NCBI RefSeq assembly: GCF_002872475.1
Contig: NZ_CP025682.1
Coordinates: 2,232,001-2,296,000 of the forward strand
Source: Pseudazoarcus pumilus
GTDB taxonomy: Bacteria > Pseudomonadota > Gammaproteobacteria > Burkholderiales > Rhodocyclaceae
Reading direction: 5' to 3'
DNA: 64,000 nucleotides
Shown piece by piece: positions 1 to 8,855 of this stretch; the first letter of the stretch is position 1, and each line of letters starts with the position of its first letter. The notes beneath the pieces were generated by a model. That model was not told where the DNA came from. It saw nothing but the letters and a program-made list of their open reading frames with translations, and searched no databases. A program made the translations under genes and the position numbers.

Positions 1-2
1 AC

Positions 3-1451
3 GGCTCCGGCGCGCCGTGGACGTCCATCGCCGGGCTGATCGGCGCGCTCGCCGCGCTGTATCTGCTGGCCTCGGTCGCCTCCACCCAGTCGCAGACCGC
101 CCAGGCCTTCTCGGACGCGATCGCACGCTTCGCCAAGGGCGACCTGTCGGCCCGCGTCAAGCTCACCGGCAAGGATGACATGGCGCGCGTGGCGGGCTTG
201 TTCAACGACATGGGCAAGGAGATCAAGCGCATGATCGCGCGCGTCTCCGGCCACGCCGAGGAAGTGGCCGGCGCCGCCGGCAAGCTCTCCCACCGCAGCG
301 GCGAGGTGCGCACGGCCAGCCATCAGACCGGGGATGCGACGACCAGCGTGGCCGCCGCGATGCAGCAGATGACGCAGAGCATCGGCCAGGTCGCCAACCA
401 CGCGGGCGAGACCGAACAGGCCTCCGAGACCGCCTGCCGATTGTCCGAAGACGGCGAGCGCGTGGTGCGCGAGGCCTCCAGCGAGATGGAACGCATCGCC
501 GAGGCCTTCAGCCGATCGGCGAACCAGATCGGCGAACTGGGCGGGCGCACCGACGAGATCAGCAAGATCATCCAGGTGATCCGCGAAATTGCCGAGCAGA
601 CCAACCTGCTTGCGCTCAACGCGGCGATCGAGGCCGCACGCGCCGGCGAGCAGGGTCGCGGCTTCGCCGTGGTCGCCGACGAGGTACGCAAGCTCGCCGA
701 GCGCACCGGCAACGCCACGGCCGAGATCAGCGACATGATCACGATGATCCAGGACAGCACGCAATCGGTGGTCTCGGGCATGGAAGCCGGCGTCGGACAG
801 GTTTCACACGGCGTCGAACTGGCCTCGCGCGCGGGTGACGCGCTGGCCGAGATCAACCGCGGCGCGCACGAGACCCTGGCCATGGTGCGCGACATCGCCA
901 ACGCGGTGAAGGAACAGAGCGCGGTCAGCAACGAGGTCTCGGAGAGCGTGGAGCGCATCTCCAGCATGGTGCAGAGCGGCAGCGTCGCGGTGGATCACAT
1001 GTCGGGCGAGGCCAGTCACCTCGACGAAGTCGCCGACAGTCTCAAGAAGGCCATCGCGCGCTTCTCCGGCGGCACCGCCAACGAGGCCGCGCAACTGGTC
1101 GAACGGGCAGTGTCGACCTACCAGAGCCAGGGCCGCGACCGCGCCTTCGAAGCCTTCAACGACCCGCACGGCGAATTCGTGCTGCGCGACCTCTACATCT
1201 TCGTCTACGACATGGACGGCACCGTGCGCGCCCACGGCGGCAACCCGCAACTCATCGGCAAGAACATGCGCGACGCCAAGGACGCCAACGGCGCCTACTT
1301 CGTGCAGGACCGCATCCGCATCGCCCAGGAAGCCGGCAGCGGCTGGCAGGACTACATGTTCAAGAACCCCGAAACCGGCGAGACCGAGGGCAAGACCTCG
1401 TTCATCCGCCGGGTGGACGACTACATCGTGGGTTGCGGAGTGTACAAGTGA
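3..1451 (+). CDS. Methyl-accepting chemotaxis protein (5' end outside window)
   Basis: Chemoreceptor that relays a sensed signal to CheA/CheW. The frame is already open at base 3, so the N-terminus is missing; 482 residues are visible. A hydrophobic segment (about residues 10-27) leads into a HAMP domain (to about 80). The long coiled-coil signalling domain carries the invariant hairpin core [16 protein letters not shown] near residue 200. After it, the last ~110 residues ([13 protein letters not shown] to [10 protein letters not shown]) look like a single Cache module. Cache domains are usually periplasmic sensors placed before the membrane segment, so this C-terminal, presumably cytoplasmic copy is unusual. 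No CheR/CheB pentapeptide is visible. The family assignment is secure; the ligand is unknown. Confidence 0.93.
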   Translation, partial: GSGAPWTSIAGLIGALAALYLLASVASTQSQTAQAFSDAIARFAKGDLSARVKLTGKDDMARVAGLFNDMGKEIKRMIARVSGHAEEVAGAAGKLSHRSGEVRTASHQTGDATTSVAAAMQQMTQSIGQVANHAGETEQASETACRLSEDGERVVREASSEMERIAEAFSRSANQIGELGGRTDEISKIIQVIREIAEQTNLLALNAAIEAARAGEQGRGFAVVADEVRKLAERTGNATAEISDMITMIQDSTQSVVSGMEAGVGQVSHGVELASRAGDALAEINRGAHETLAMVRDIANAVKEQSAVSNEVSESVERISSMVQSGSVAVDHMSGEASHLDEVADSLKKAIARFSGGTANEAAQLVERAVSTYQSQGRDRAFEAFNDPHGEFVLRDLYIFVYDMDGTVRAHGGNPQLIGKNMRDAKDANGAYFVQDRIRIAQEAGSGWQDYMFKNPETGETEGKTSFIRRVDDYIVGCGVYK

Positions 1452-1520
1452 TGGACTGCCCCGGCACACAGAGGCAAGGACACTTGAGGCCCCTATCCAC
1501 GTAACGTAAGCTGCCGACCC

Positions 1521-1910
1521 ATGTCCAGGGAAATCGTGATCGCGATCGACTTCGGCGGCGAATGCATCGCCGCGCGGTGGGCTGTTGGCGAGCAGCACGT
1601 AGGTGAGTTGCGCTGGGATGCGCCGGTGCGAGCTCCGGGAGAGCCACCGTTCTGGGCGACCGAAGACGGTCATGCGCTCATTCTGGAAACGTTTGCGATG
1701 ACCCACTTCCCGAATGTGGACAGGCTTGTGCTGACACTGCCTGCCGGTGATGTCGACGCGCACCGCGCCCCTCTGGAACAGCGCTATACCGGCCTTCACG
1801 ACGTGCGCAACACCGAATGCCGCTCCCAGCGGCTGCGCGTGCGGGTGCGCCGCGTCTGCGTCGAGCCGCAGTCCCCCGCGTCTCCCGCTACGGCGAACGC
1901 ACCGGCTTGA
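1521..1910 (+). pseudogene. ParM/StbA-like actin-type ATPase, N-terminal fragment
   Basis: A 129-residue frame that looks like the first subdomain of an actin-like plasmid-segregation ATPase. IAIDFGGECIAARWA near the N-terminus fits the phosphate-1 loop of the ASKHA fold. LVLTLPAGD..APLEQRYTG followed by a VRRVCVEPQ strand fits the StbA/ParM pattern (vvGLPv..., aLe.rltG.hev, v.v.v.PQp). Intact proteins of this family are about 320-350 residues, and here homology appears to stop just after VEPQ. The remaining tail is low-complexity. The facing gene at 1947-2129 is also missing its 3' end, which points to a deletion joint. Assignment is by motif reading only; it could also be a small orphan ORF. 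Confidence 0.5.
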
Positions 1911-1946
1911 ACGAAGGCAAGCAGCGCCCAGTTCCGGGCCAGCGCA

Positions 1947-2129
1947 TCAGGACGCCCCAACCAGCACAAGGCCCAAGGCACGATCGGCGCTCGCGGAGTC
2001 GACGCGCCCACGCCGTTCGCAGACCAGGAGAATGTTGCGCATCTCCAGCCAGAACAGGCCCGGCACCAGCACCTCGTCGTCCGGCAACAGCCAGACGGCG
2101 GCGACCGAGGCGTCGATGACGAAAGCCAT
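1947..2129 (-). pseudogene. PIN-domain (VapC-type) toxin, truncated after 60 residues
   Basis: The N-terminus FVIDASVAAVWLLPDDE contains the first acidic residue of a PIN ribonuclease (VIDASV) and a following hydrophobic helix. VapC proteins run about 125-140 residues and need further acidic residues in the C-terminal half. This frame stops after 60, and I find no continuation in either other frame downstream. It starts inside an ATGA overlap with the antitoxin stop codon, the normal arrangement for this operon type. The toxin is therefore probably inactive. The lost 3' end faces the equally truncated ParM-like gene. Confidence 0.7.
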
Positions 2130-2374
2130 CAGTAGCGGTGCCCTTCGTACCGCGCCTGCCGGATTTCGTCCACGGGGATCCGGGGTAGGCTGGCACGCAG
2201 GGTGACGATCTGCTGCATCGTCTTCTCGATTTCGCCGCGCCGCAGATCGCCGGCCGGGACGAGCCGCGCGACGGCACGCCCACGGCGCGTGATGATGAAG
2301 CTCTCGCCACGCTCCACTTCGCTCAACAATTGCGTCAGATGCGTCTTGGCATCGGAAGACTGAACTTCACGCAT
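2129..2374 (-). CDS. Type II antitoxin, Phd/YefM family
   Basis: An 81-residue protein beginning MREVQSSDAKTHLTQLLSEV, the classic Phd N-terminus, in which a sheet and helix form the DNA-binding dimer. This is followed by a GESFIITRRGRAVARLVP hairpin. The C-terminal third would be the toxin-neutralising tail. The stop codon overlaps the start of the PIN toxin (ATGA), so the two were translated together. Since the toxin is truncated, the antitoxin may survive only as an autoregulator or as a relic. An in-frame longer reading upstream exists, but the family pattern supports this ATG. Confidence 0.88.
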   Translation of the reverse strand: MREVQSSDAKTHLTQLLSEVERGESFIITRRGRAVARLVPAGDLRRGEIEKTMQQIVTLRASLPRIPVDEIRQARYEGHRY

Positions 2375-2566
2375 GACAGCCTCCAACCGGTCAATCAGAC
2401 TGGTCAAGTCTAGGCTGGCGATGACCTGAGCACAATCGCTTGGGCACGACGTGCAAAGCACGGCTGCGCGCATTCCAGAATCCGGCGGCACAGCGTATGC
2501 TTTCCCGTCAGACGCCGCGCCGGCCCGTAAACGGCCGTTGGCGCGCAATCCGGGAGGAAGCACCCG

Positions 2567-4015
2567 ATGTCGATCGACTGGAAGACCTACGACCCGACGC
2601 CGTTCCATGACGAGCTGATCGCGCAGCGCGGACGCCCGCGGCCGGCCGCGAAGGTGCTCACGGATTACCTGGCCGGACTCGACGACGAGGAGATTCGTGC
2701 GCGCAAGAAGGCCGCGGAGCTGGCGATCATCGAGATGGGCATCAGCTTCACGGTATACAGCGAGGGCGAGAACATCGACCGCGCCTGGCCCTTCGACATC
2801 GTGCCCCGCATCATCCCGCTGTCGGAGTGGCGCGGTATCGAGCGCGGACTCACCCAGCGGCTCAAGGCGCTGAACCTGTTCATCGAGGATCTGTACAACG
2901 CCCAGCGCATCGTGCGCGACAAGGTACTGCCCGAGTACGTGCTGGCGCAGTCCAAGAACTTCCGCGAGCAGTGCCGCGGCTTCAGCCCGCCGCTGGGCGT
3001 GTGGGCGCACATCTGCGGCTCGGACCTGGTGCGCGACGGCGACGGCACGATCTACGTGCTGGAAGACAACCTGCGCGTGCCCTCGGGCGTGTCCTACATG
3101 ATCGAGAACCGCCACGTGACCAAGCGCGTGTTCCCGGAGCTGTTCGAGAACACCTCGATTCTGCCGGTGGACGAGTACCCCGCTCAGCTGTTCGACATGC
3201 TCGCCGCGCTCTCGCCGCGTCCGCAGGACTATCCGACCGTGGTCGTACTCACGCCGGGCATCTTCAACTCGGCCTATTTCGAACACTCGTATCTGGCCCA
3301 GCGCATGGGCGCGCAACTGGTCGAAGGGGCGGACCTGGTGGTGGGCGAGGACGACTGCGTGTACATGCGCACCATCGACGGTCTCGAGCAGGTGGACGTG
3401 ATCTATCGGCGCATCGACGACGAATTCATCGACCCGGAGGCCTTCCGCCCGGATTCGATGCTGGGCGTGCCGGGCCTGATGCGCGCCTGGCGCGCGGGCA
3501 AGGTGGCGATCGCCAACGCGCCCGGCGCGGGCGTGGCCGACGACAAGGTGGTGTACGCCTTCGTGCCGGACATGATCCGCTATTACCTGGACGAGGAGCC
3601 GATCATCCCCAACGTGCCGACCTGGCTGTGTGCGGACAAGAAGTCCCGCGAGCACGTCCTCGCCAACCTCGAGCATCTGGTGGTCAAGCCGGCCAACGAA
3701 TCGGGTGGTTACGGCATGCTCGTCGGCCCGCACTCGACCAAGAAGCAGCGCACCGAGTTCGCCCGCCTGATCCGCAAGGATCCGCGCAACTACATCGCCC
3801 AGCCCACGCTCGCGCTGTCGGTCGCGCCGGCGCTGTGCGACGAGGGGCTGGAGCCGCGCCACATCGACCTGCGCCCGTTCATCCTGCAGGGCGTGCGCAC
3901 CGACGTCACGCCCGGCGGTCTCACGCGCGTGGCGATGAAGCGCGGCTCGCTGGTCGTCAATTCCTCCCAGGGTGGCGGCAGCAAGGACACCTGGATCGTC
4001 GACGAGGAGGGCTAG
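2567..4015 (+). CDS. Circularly permuted type 2 ATP-grasp protein
   Basis: A 482-residue protein of the CP_ATP-grasp family (formerly DUF404/407), predicted from comparative genomics to be an amidoligase making peptide-type bonds. N-terminal YDPTPFHDEL, the VLEDNLRVPSG stretch, the ESGGYGMLVGP nucleotide-binding loop (about residue 375) and the C-terminal HIDLRPFILQG segment are all family hallmarks. A strong GGAGG Shine-Dalgarno lies 8 bases upstream of the ATG. It is the first gene of a cluster with alpha-E, a second ATP-grasp/alpha-E fusion and a transglutaminase, a conserved association. In related genomes the alpha-E gene usually follows directly; here a 269-bp spacer intervenes. The substrate is unknown. 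Confidence 0.92.
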   Translation: MSIDWKTYDPTPFHDELIAQRGRPRPAAKVLTDYLAGLDDEEIRARKKAAELAIIEMGISFTVYSEGENIDRAWPFDIVPRIIPLSEWRGIERGLTQRLKALNLFIEDLYNAQRIVRDKVLPEYVLAQSKNFREQCRGFSPPLGVWAHICGSDLVRDGDGTIYVLEDNLRVPSGVSYMIENRHVTKRVFPELFENTSILPVDEYPAQLFDMLAALSPRPQDYPTVVVLTPGIFNSAYFEHSYLAQRMGAQLVEGADLVVGEDDCVYMRTIDGLEQVDVIYRRIDDEFIDPEAFRPDSMLGVPGLMRAWRAGKVAIANAPGAGVADDKVVYAFVPDMIRYYLDEEPIIPNVPTWLCADKKSREHVLANLEHLVVKPANESGGYGMLVGPHSTKKQRTEFARLIRKDPRNYIAQPTLALSVAPALCDEGLEPRHIDLRPFILQGVRTDVTPGGLTRVAMKRGSLVVNSSQGGGSKDTWIVDEEG

Positions 4016-4024
4016 GACATGTCC

Positions 4025-4272
4025 TCATATGCGCTGGCGGATCGCGTGGGTCTGTATGGCTGTGCCGGCAAGACGCGCGAAGCAGTTCAGGGTGGCCCCC
4101 GGAACAATGAGCGCAACGCCGCCGGCGCGGCCATACAGACCCACCCGAAGGGCTTGGTCCAAATGGCCCGCATCTCTGCGTTACTCCTCCTTGAAAGACG
4201 TCCAGTCTTCCTTCATCGTCGCGCCTTGATCTGCGGGCCATTTGGGCCAAGCGCGACCGTCATCGCATATGA
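4025..4272. mobile_element. MITE-like inverted-repeat element, 248 bp
   Basis: The ends are inverted: TCATATGCG at 4025-4033 and CGCATATGA at 4264-4272, with imperfect pairing extending to roughly 22 bp. Two further nested inverted pairs lie inside: 4048-4060 with 4130-4142 (13/13) and 4154-4172 with 4232-4250 (18/19). The element is flanked by near-identical 10-mers, GGACATGTCC (4015-4024) and GGAGATGTCC (4273-4282), which look like a target duplication. It contains no plausible ORF. Removing the element plus one copy would bring the alpha-E start about 20 bases behind the ATP-grasp stop, normal operon spacing. The right flank supplies the alpha-E Shine-Dalgarno. Mobility is inferred, not shown. 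Confidence 0.5.
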
Positions 4273-4284
4273 GGAGATGTCCTG

Positions 4285-5226
4285 ATGCTTTCGCGAGTCG
4301 CAGAACGCCTGTACTGGATGGCGCGCTACATCGAGCGTGCCGAGAATTCCGCACGCATGGTCATCGCCTACCACCAGCTCTCGCTGGACATGCCGCGCAA
4401 CACGCAGCTGTCGTGGAAAGGACTGGTGGACGTGTCGGGCATGGAGGAATTGTTCGAAGAGCGCTACCAGCGCGAGGACGACCGCAATTGCGTAAAGTTT
4501 CTCGTCGCCGATGCGTGGAATCCGGGGTCCATCCTGTCCTCGTTGCGCAGCGCGCGCGAGAACGTGCGCACCACGCGCGACCTCATTCCCACCGAGGGCT
4601 GGGAGGTGGTCAACGAGCTCTACCTGTTCGCCCGCGACAACATCGACCAGGGCATCGCCAAGCGCGGACGTCACGAGTTCCTGTCCGAGATCGTGCAGCG
4701 TTGCCAGACGCTCACCGGCCTGATGGCCGGCTGCATGAGCCACGACGCGGCCTACGACTTCATTCGCCTGGGCCACAACATCGAGCGCGCCGACATGACC
4801 ACGCGCCAGATCGACATCGGCGCCGAACGCCTGCTCGAGCGCCGCGACGAAACGCCCGAGCCCTATGACGGGCTGCTGTGGACCAGCATCCTGCGTTCGC
4901 AAAGCGCCTTCCAGATGTACCGACAGCACGTAAAGCGCCGCGTCGGCGGCCCGGATGTGGTGCGTTACCTGATGCAGGACGGCGACTTCCCGCGCTCGGT
5001 CGCCTATGCGCTCTCGCGCAGTGCCACCGCGCTGGCACGCCTGCCGCGCAACGAGGTGCCATTGCGCCTGGCCATGGAAGCGCGTCGCCACGTGCTCGAC
5101 GCGGACGTCGCGAAACTCATCGCAAAAGACGGATTGCACGAATTCATGGACCGTCTGCAACAGGAGATCGGCACGCTGCACGAGGCCATCGCGACCCACT
5201 GGTTCCCGCACGCGGAAGCGGCCTGA
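4285..5226 (+). CDS. Alpha-E domain protein (DUF403)
   Basis: A 313-residue, almost entirely helical protein. It begins MLSRVAERLYWMARYIERAEN, the alpha-E signature, and repeats a similar pattern near RLGHNIERADMTTRQID at about residue 165. The family always accompanies circularly permuted ATP-grasp proteins and is thought to work with them in an uncharacterised peptide-ligation pathway. No catalytic motif can be named. AGGAG in the right flank of the preceding inverted-repeat element serves as the ribosome site. The following ATP-grasp gene begins about 80 bases downstream, so the genes probably form one operon. Confidence 0.92.
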   Translation: MLSRVAERLYWMARYIERAENSARMVIAYHQLSLDMPRNTQLSWKGLVDVSGMEELFEERYQREDDRNCVKFLVADAWNPGSILSSLRSARENVRTTRDLIPTEGWEVVNELYLFARDNIDQGIAKRGRHEFLSEIVQRCQTLTGLMAGCMSHDAAYDFIRLGHNIERADMTTRQIDIGAERLLERRDETPEPYDGLLWTSILRSQSAFQMYRQHVKRRVGGPDVVRYLMQDGDFPRSVAYALSRSATALARLPRNEVPLRLAMEARRHVLDADVAKLIAKDGLHEFMDRLQQEIGTLHEAIATHWFPHAEAA

Positions 5227-5308
5227 ACCGCACAAACCCGCATTCCCCGCACAGCCGGGATCGGATAGCATCCATGCCCTCCGCGCACGATGCGCACTGG
5301 TCGCACCC

Positions 5309-7805
5309 ATGCCCCCCGGACTGATCGACGCCTACCCGTTCGCTGCCGCACGCCACGACGAAATGCTCGTCGCGCCGGGTACGCCGCGCGCGCAGTGGGA
5401 TCTGATGGCGCGCCGCCTGGAAGGGCTGTCGCCGGCGGCGATGAACAAGCGCGCGCGCTCGGTGGCCGACGCGATCGCCGCCGACGGCGTCACCTACAAC
5501 GTCTATGCCGACCCCAAGGGCATGTTGCGCCCGTGGGAGCTGGACATGCTGCCGCTGATCATCGACGCCGACGAATGGCGCACGTTGTCGGCGGCCGTGG
5601 GCCAGCGCGCGCGCCTGCTCGACCGCGTGCTGGCCGATCTCTACGGGCCGCAGAACCTGATCGCCGAAGGCCTGCTGCCGCCGGCGCTGATCTTCGGTCA
5701 GCGCGGTTACAAATGGCCGTGCCACGGCATCACGCCACCGGGCGGACGCTTCCTGCACCTGTACGCGGTGGATCTGGCGCGCGCGCCCGACGGCGGCTGG
5801 TGGGTGATCGCCGATCGCACCCAGGGCCCGTCCGGCGCGGGCTATGCACTGCAGAACCGCATCGTGGTCTCGCAGACCTTCCCCGACACCTTCCGCCGGT
5901 TGCACGTGCAGAAGCTTGCCGGCTTCTTCCGCACGCTGCAGGACGGGCTGGCCCGCATGGCGCCATCCGGGCAGGAGGCGCCGCTGTCGGTATTGCTCAC
6001 GCCGGGACCGTACAACGAAACCTATTTCGAGCACGCCTTTCTCGCGCGCTACCTGGGCTTCCCGCTGGTCGAGGGTCAGGACCTGACGGTGCGCGACGAC
6101 ACCGTGTATCTGAAGACGCTGCGCGGCCTGCGTCGCGTGCACGTGGTCCTGCGCCGGCTCGACGACGACTTCTGCGATCCGCTGGAACTGCGTGCCGACT
6201 CCTCGCTGGGCGTGCCCGGACTGCTCGAGGCGGTGCGCGCCGGGCGCGTGCTGGTGGCCAATGCGCTGGGCAGCGGCGTACTCGAGAGTGCCGCGCTGTT
6301 CGGCTTTCTGCCGGCCGTATCGGAACGTCTTCTGGGCGAGAAGCTGGCCATCCCGTCGGTGGCAAGCTGGTGGTGCGGCGAGGCACCGGCGCTCGAACAC
6401 GCGCTCGCGCATCTGGACGACCTGGTGATCAAGCCGGCCTTCGCCGGCATGCGGCGCGAGCCGGTCTTCGGCCACGCCGTGGTCGGCCGCGAGCGCGAGG
6501 AACTGATCGACAGCATCCGCGCCCAGCCGCATGCCTATGTCGCCCAGGAATGGGTGCGCATGTCGCAGGCGCCGGTATGGCGCACCGAGGGCGGCGGCCA
6601 CCTCGAGTCGCGCTCGGTGGGTCTGCGCATGTTCGCCGCGGCCACGCCGGAAGGCTACGTGGTGATGCCCGGCGCGCTCACGCGCGTGGCGCCGGGCGGA
6701 GACGTCGAGGTCGTCTCGATGCAGCGCGGCGGGCTGTCCAAGGACACCTGGATCCGCACCGACGGGCCGGTGGCGCGCACCACCCTGCTCAAGAAGCGCC
6801 TGGGCACCATGGATCTGATGGTCTCGGCCACCGACGTGCCTTCGCGCGTGGGCGAGAACCTGTTCTGGATGGGACGCCACTCCGAGCGCTGCGAGGCCTC
6901 GGCACGCGTGCTGCGCGCGGCGCTGCGTCGTGTGGCGGCCGACGGCAGCGACGAGATCGACGACGAACTGGCCGGCCTGCTGCTGGCGGCCGCGCGCATC
7001 GGCGTACTCGCCGACGAAACCGGCGACGAGGACAGCCAGGCCGCGCTCGAACGGCGCCTGCTCGCCGCGGTGTCGGACTTCGGCCGCGCCGGCTCGATCG
7101 CCGCCAACCTGCGCGCGCTCGCGCTCAACGCCAATCATGTGCGCGAACGCCTGTCCTCGGACAACTGGCACGTACTCAACCGCCTGGAGGTCGCACTCTC
7201 CCCTCCGCCGCAGGCGCTCGACGAGGCGCTCGGCGCGCTCGACCGCGTGATGCTCGACTGCATCTCGCTCGCGGGCTTCGCGATGGACGACATGACGCGC
7301 GACGAGGGCTGGCGCTTTCTCATCCTGGGCCGGCGCATCGAGCGACTGGCGGCGATGTCGGCGCTGATTCAGGTGGTGTTGCACGCGCCCGCCGACGATG
7401 GCGAGCGCATGCTCGAATGGCTGCTCGAGGCGGCCAACTCGATCGTCACCTATCGCGCGCGCTACCGGCGCGCGCCGGAACTGTTGCCGGTGGTGCATCT
7501 GCTGGTGTTCGACACGTCCAACCCCCACTCGGTCGCCTTCCAGGTGGGCGCACTGGCGCGCGAGTTCGAACTCACCGCGCGCGAGCTCAATCACCCCATG
7601 CCGCCGCAGGTGGCGGTGCTGGAACGACGTCTGGCACCGCTTCGATCTGACCGCGTTCGAAGCTCAGGACTGCGCCGCGGCGAGCGCGCGACTGGCCTCG
7701 CTGCTGGCCGACGCACAACTGACCGCGCAGAGCCTGTCCGACGAGGTGCACCAGCGCTTCTTCATCCACACCGTGCGCGAGTCGCGACTCAGGAGCGTGG
7801 CGTGA
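5309..7805 (+). CDS. ATP-grasp/alpha-E fusion protein, apparent frameshift at about 7625
   Basis: N-terminal circularly permuted ATP-grasp domain (about residues 1-480, with GPSGAGYALQNR and SWWCGEAPALEHAL) fused to an alpha-E domain (from SRVGENLFWMGRHSERCEA, about 515, to the end). The frame runs to PPQVAVLE and then turns into Arg-rich nonsense. The +1 frame takes up a sensible helical tail (DVWHRFDLTAFEAQDC to FFIHTVRESRLRSVA) ending at 7805. Skipping C7625 joins them as VLEDVWHRFDL. Without that correction the first frame stays open into the transglutaminase gene, giving a spurious fusion to 8770. So this is either a sequencing error or a recent inactivating or programmed +1 shift. The start is ATG 5309, with no strong ribosome site. 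Confidence 0.85.
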
Positions 7806-8770
7806 ACGGCCAGACAGTGCGCTATCACGTTCGCCACGAGACGCTCTACCGCTACGAGCACCCGGTGCGCGAATCGCACCAGTTGTTGCGCCTGTTCCCG
7901 CGCACCCTGGCCTGGCAACGCTGCGTCGCTCAGCATCTGGGCGTGAGCCCGGAGCCCGAGCGCACGCGCAGCTTCACCGACGCCTTCGGCAACGGCGTGC
8001 GCGCCCTGCATTTCGAGCAATCCCACGACCGTCTCGAAGTGCGCAGCGAATGCTGGATCGAACTCGATTCACGCATCATGCCGCTGCTCGACGACAGCCC
8101 CGCATGGGAAACGGTGCGCGACGCACTGCGCTATCGCGCCGGCCGACAGCTCGACGCGGCCATGCTCGAAGCGGCCGCCTTCCTGTTCGAATCGACCGAG
8201 GTGCGCATCAAACGGGCCTTCGCCGAGTATGCCGCCGAGTGCTTCGCGCCCGGCCGTCCGGTGCTCTCGGCCACCGACGCGCTGATGCGGCGCATCCATG
8301 AAGAATTCACCTTCGACCCCGAGGCCACCGACGTATCCACGCCGGTCACCGAGGTGTTCGCCAACCGGCGCGGCGTGTGCCAGGACTTCGCGCACTTCAT
8401 GATCGCCTGCCTGCGCTCGATCGGGCTGGCCGCGCGCTACGTCAGCGGCTATCTGCTGACCCGCCCGCCGCCGGGCCGTCCGCGCCTGGTCGGTGCCGAC
8501 GCCACGCATGCCTGGGTGTCGCTGTTCGTGCCCGGTGCGGGCTGGTTCGACTTCGACCCCACGAATGCGCTGTGGGCCGATCAGGAGCACGTGACGATCG
8601 GCTGGGGGCGCGACTTCGCCGACATCTCGCCGATGCGCGGCGTGCTGCTGGGCGGCGGCGGACACGCACCGGAGATCTCGGTAACCGTCGTCCCGGAGAA
8701 CGAGTTCGAAGGCCTGTACACCGACGCCGCCCTGCCCGGCCTGGAGCTGCTTGCGCCACGCGGCGGCTGA
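7802..8770 (+). CDS. Transglutaminase-like cysteine peptidase-fold protein
   Basis: A 322-residue protein with an N-terminal Bact_transglu_N-type domain (VRYHVRHETLYRYEHPV) and a C-terminal transglutaminase core. The presumed catalytic triad is Cys in NRRGVCQDFAHF, His in ADATHAWVSLF and Asp in WFDFDPTNA. The start is GTG 7802, chosen because AGGAG lies at 7791-7795 and the GTGA overlaps the stop of the corrected upstream frame. It is the last member of the ATP-grasp/alpha-E cluster. By family association it may cleave or transfer the peptide bond the ligases make. The Anbu-type protease often found in such clusters is not present next to it. Confidence 0.92.
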   Translation: MNGQTVRYHVRHETLYRYEHPVRESHQLLRLFPRTLAWQRCVAQHLGVSPEPERTRSFTDAFGNGVRALHFEQSHDRLEVRSECWIELDSRIMPLLDDSPAWETVRDALRYRAGRQLDAAMLEAAAFLFESTEVRIKRAFAEYAAECFAPGRPVLSATDALMRRIHEEFTFDPEATDVSTPVTEVFANRRGVCQDFAHFMIACLRSIGLAARYVSGYLLTRPPPGRPRLVGADATHAWVSLFVPGAGWFDFDPTNALWADQEHVTIGWGRDFADISPMRGVLLGGGGHAPEISVTVVPENEFEGLYTDAALPGLELLAPRGG

Positions 8771-8855
8771 GCCCGGTACACTTGCGCGCCCCGCGTCAGG
8801 GAACGCTCGCGCGCCGAGCCTGTCCTGACATGCGCCATCTCATCCGGAGACTTCC

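Noticed and set aside
804-1799. 331-codon minus-strand frame overlapping the chemoreceptor end
   Set aside because: Low-complexity composition, no family pattern and antisense to a well-supported gene; a GC-rich shadow.
2375-3862. Upstream extension of the antitoxin frame to 577 codons
   Set aside because: Only the last 81 codons read as an antitoxin; the rest is antisense to the ATP-grasp gene.
5144-7594. 816-codon minus-strand frame
   Set aside because: Antisense shadow of the ATP-grasp/alpha-E gene; Arg/His/Gln-rich nonsense with no domains.
7806-8770. Treating the ATP-grasp/alpha-E/transglutaminase reading as one natural fusion
   Set aside because: The link is Arg-rich nonsense and the +1 frame holds the real C-terminus, with a GTGA start and ribosome site for the transglutaminase.
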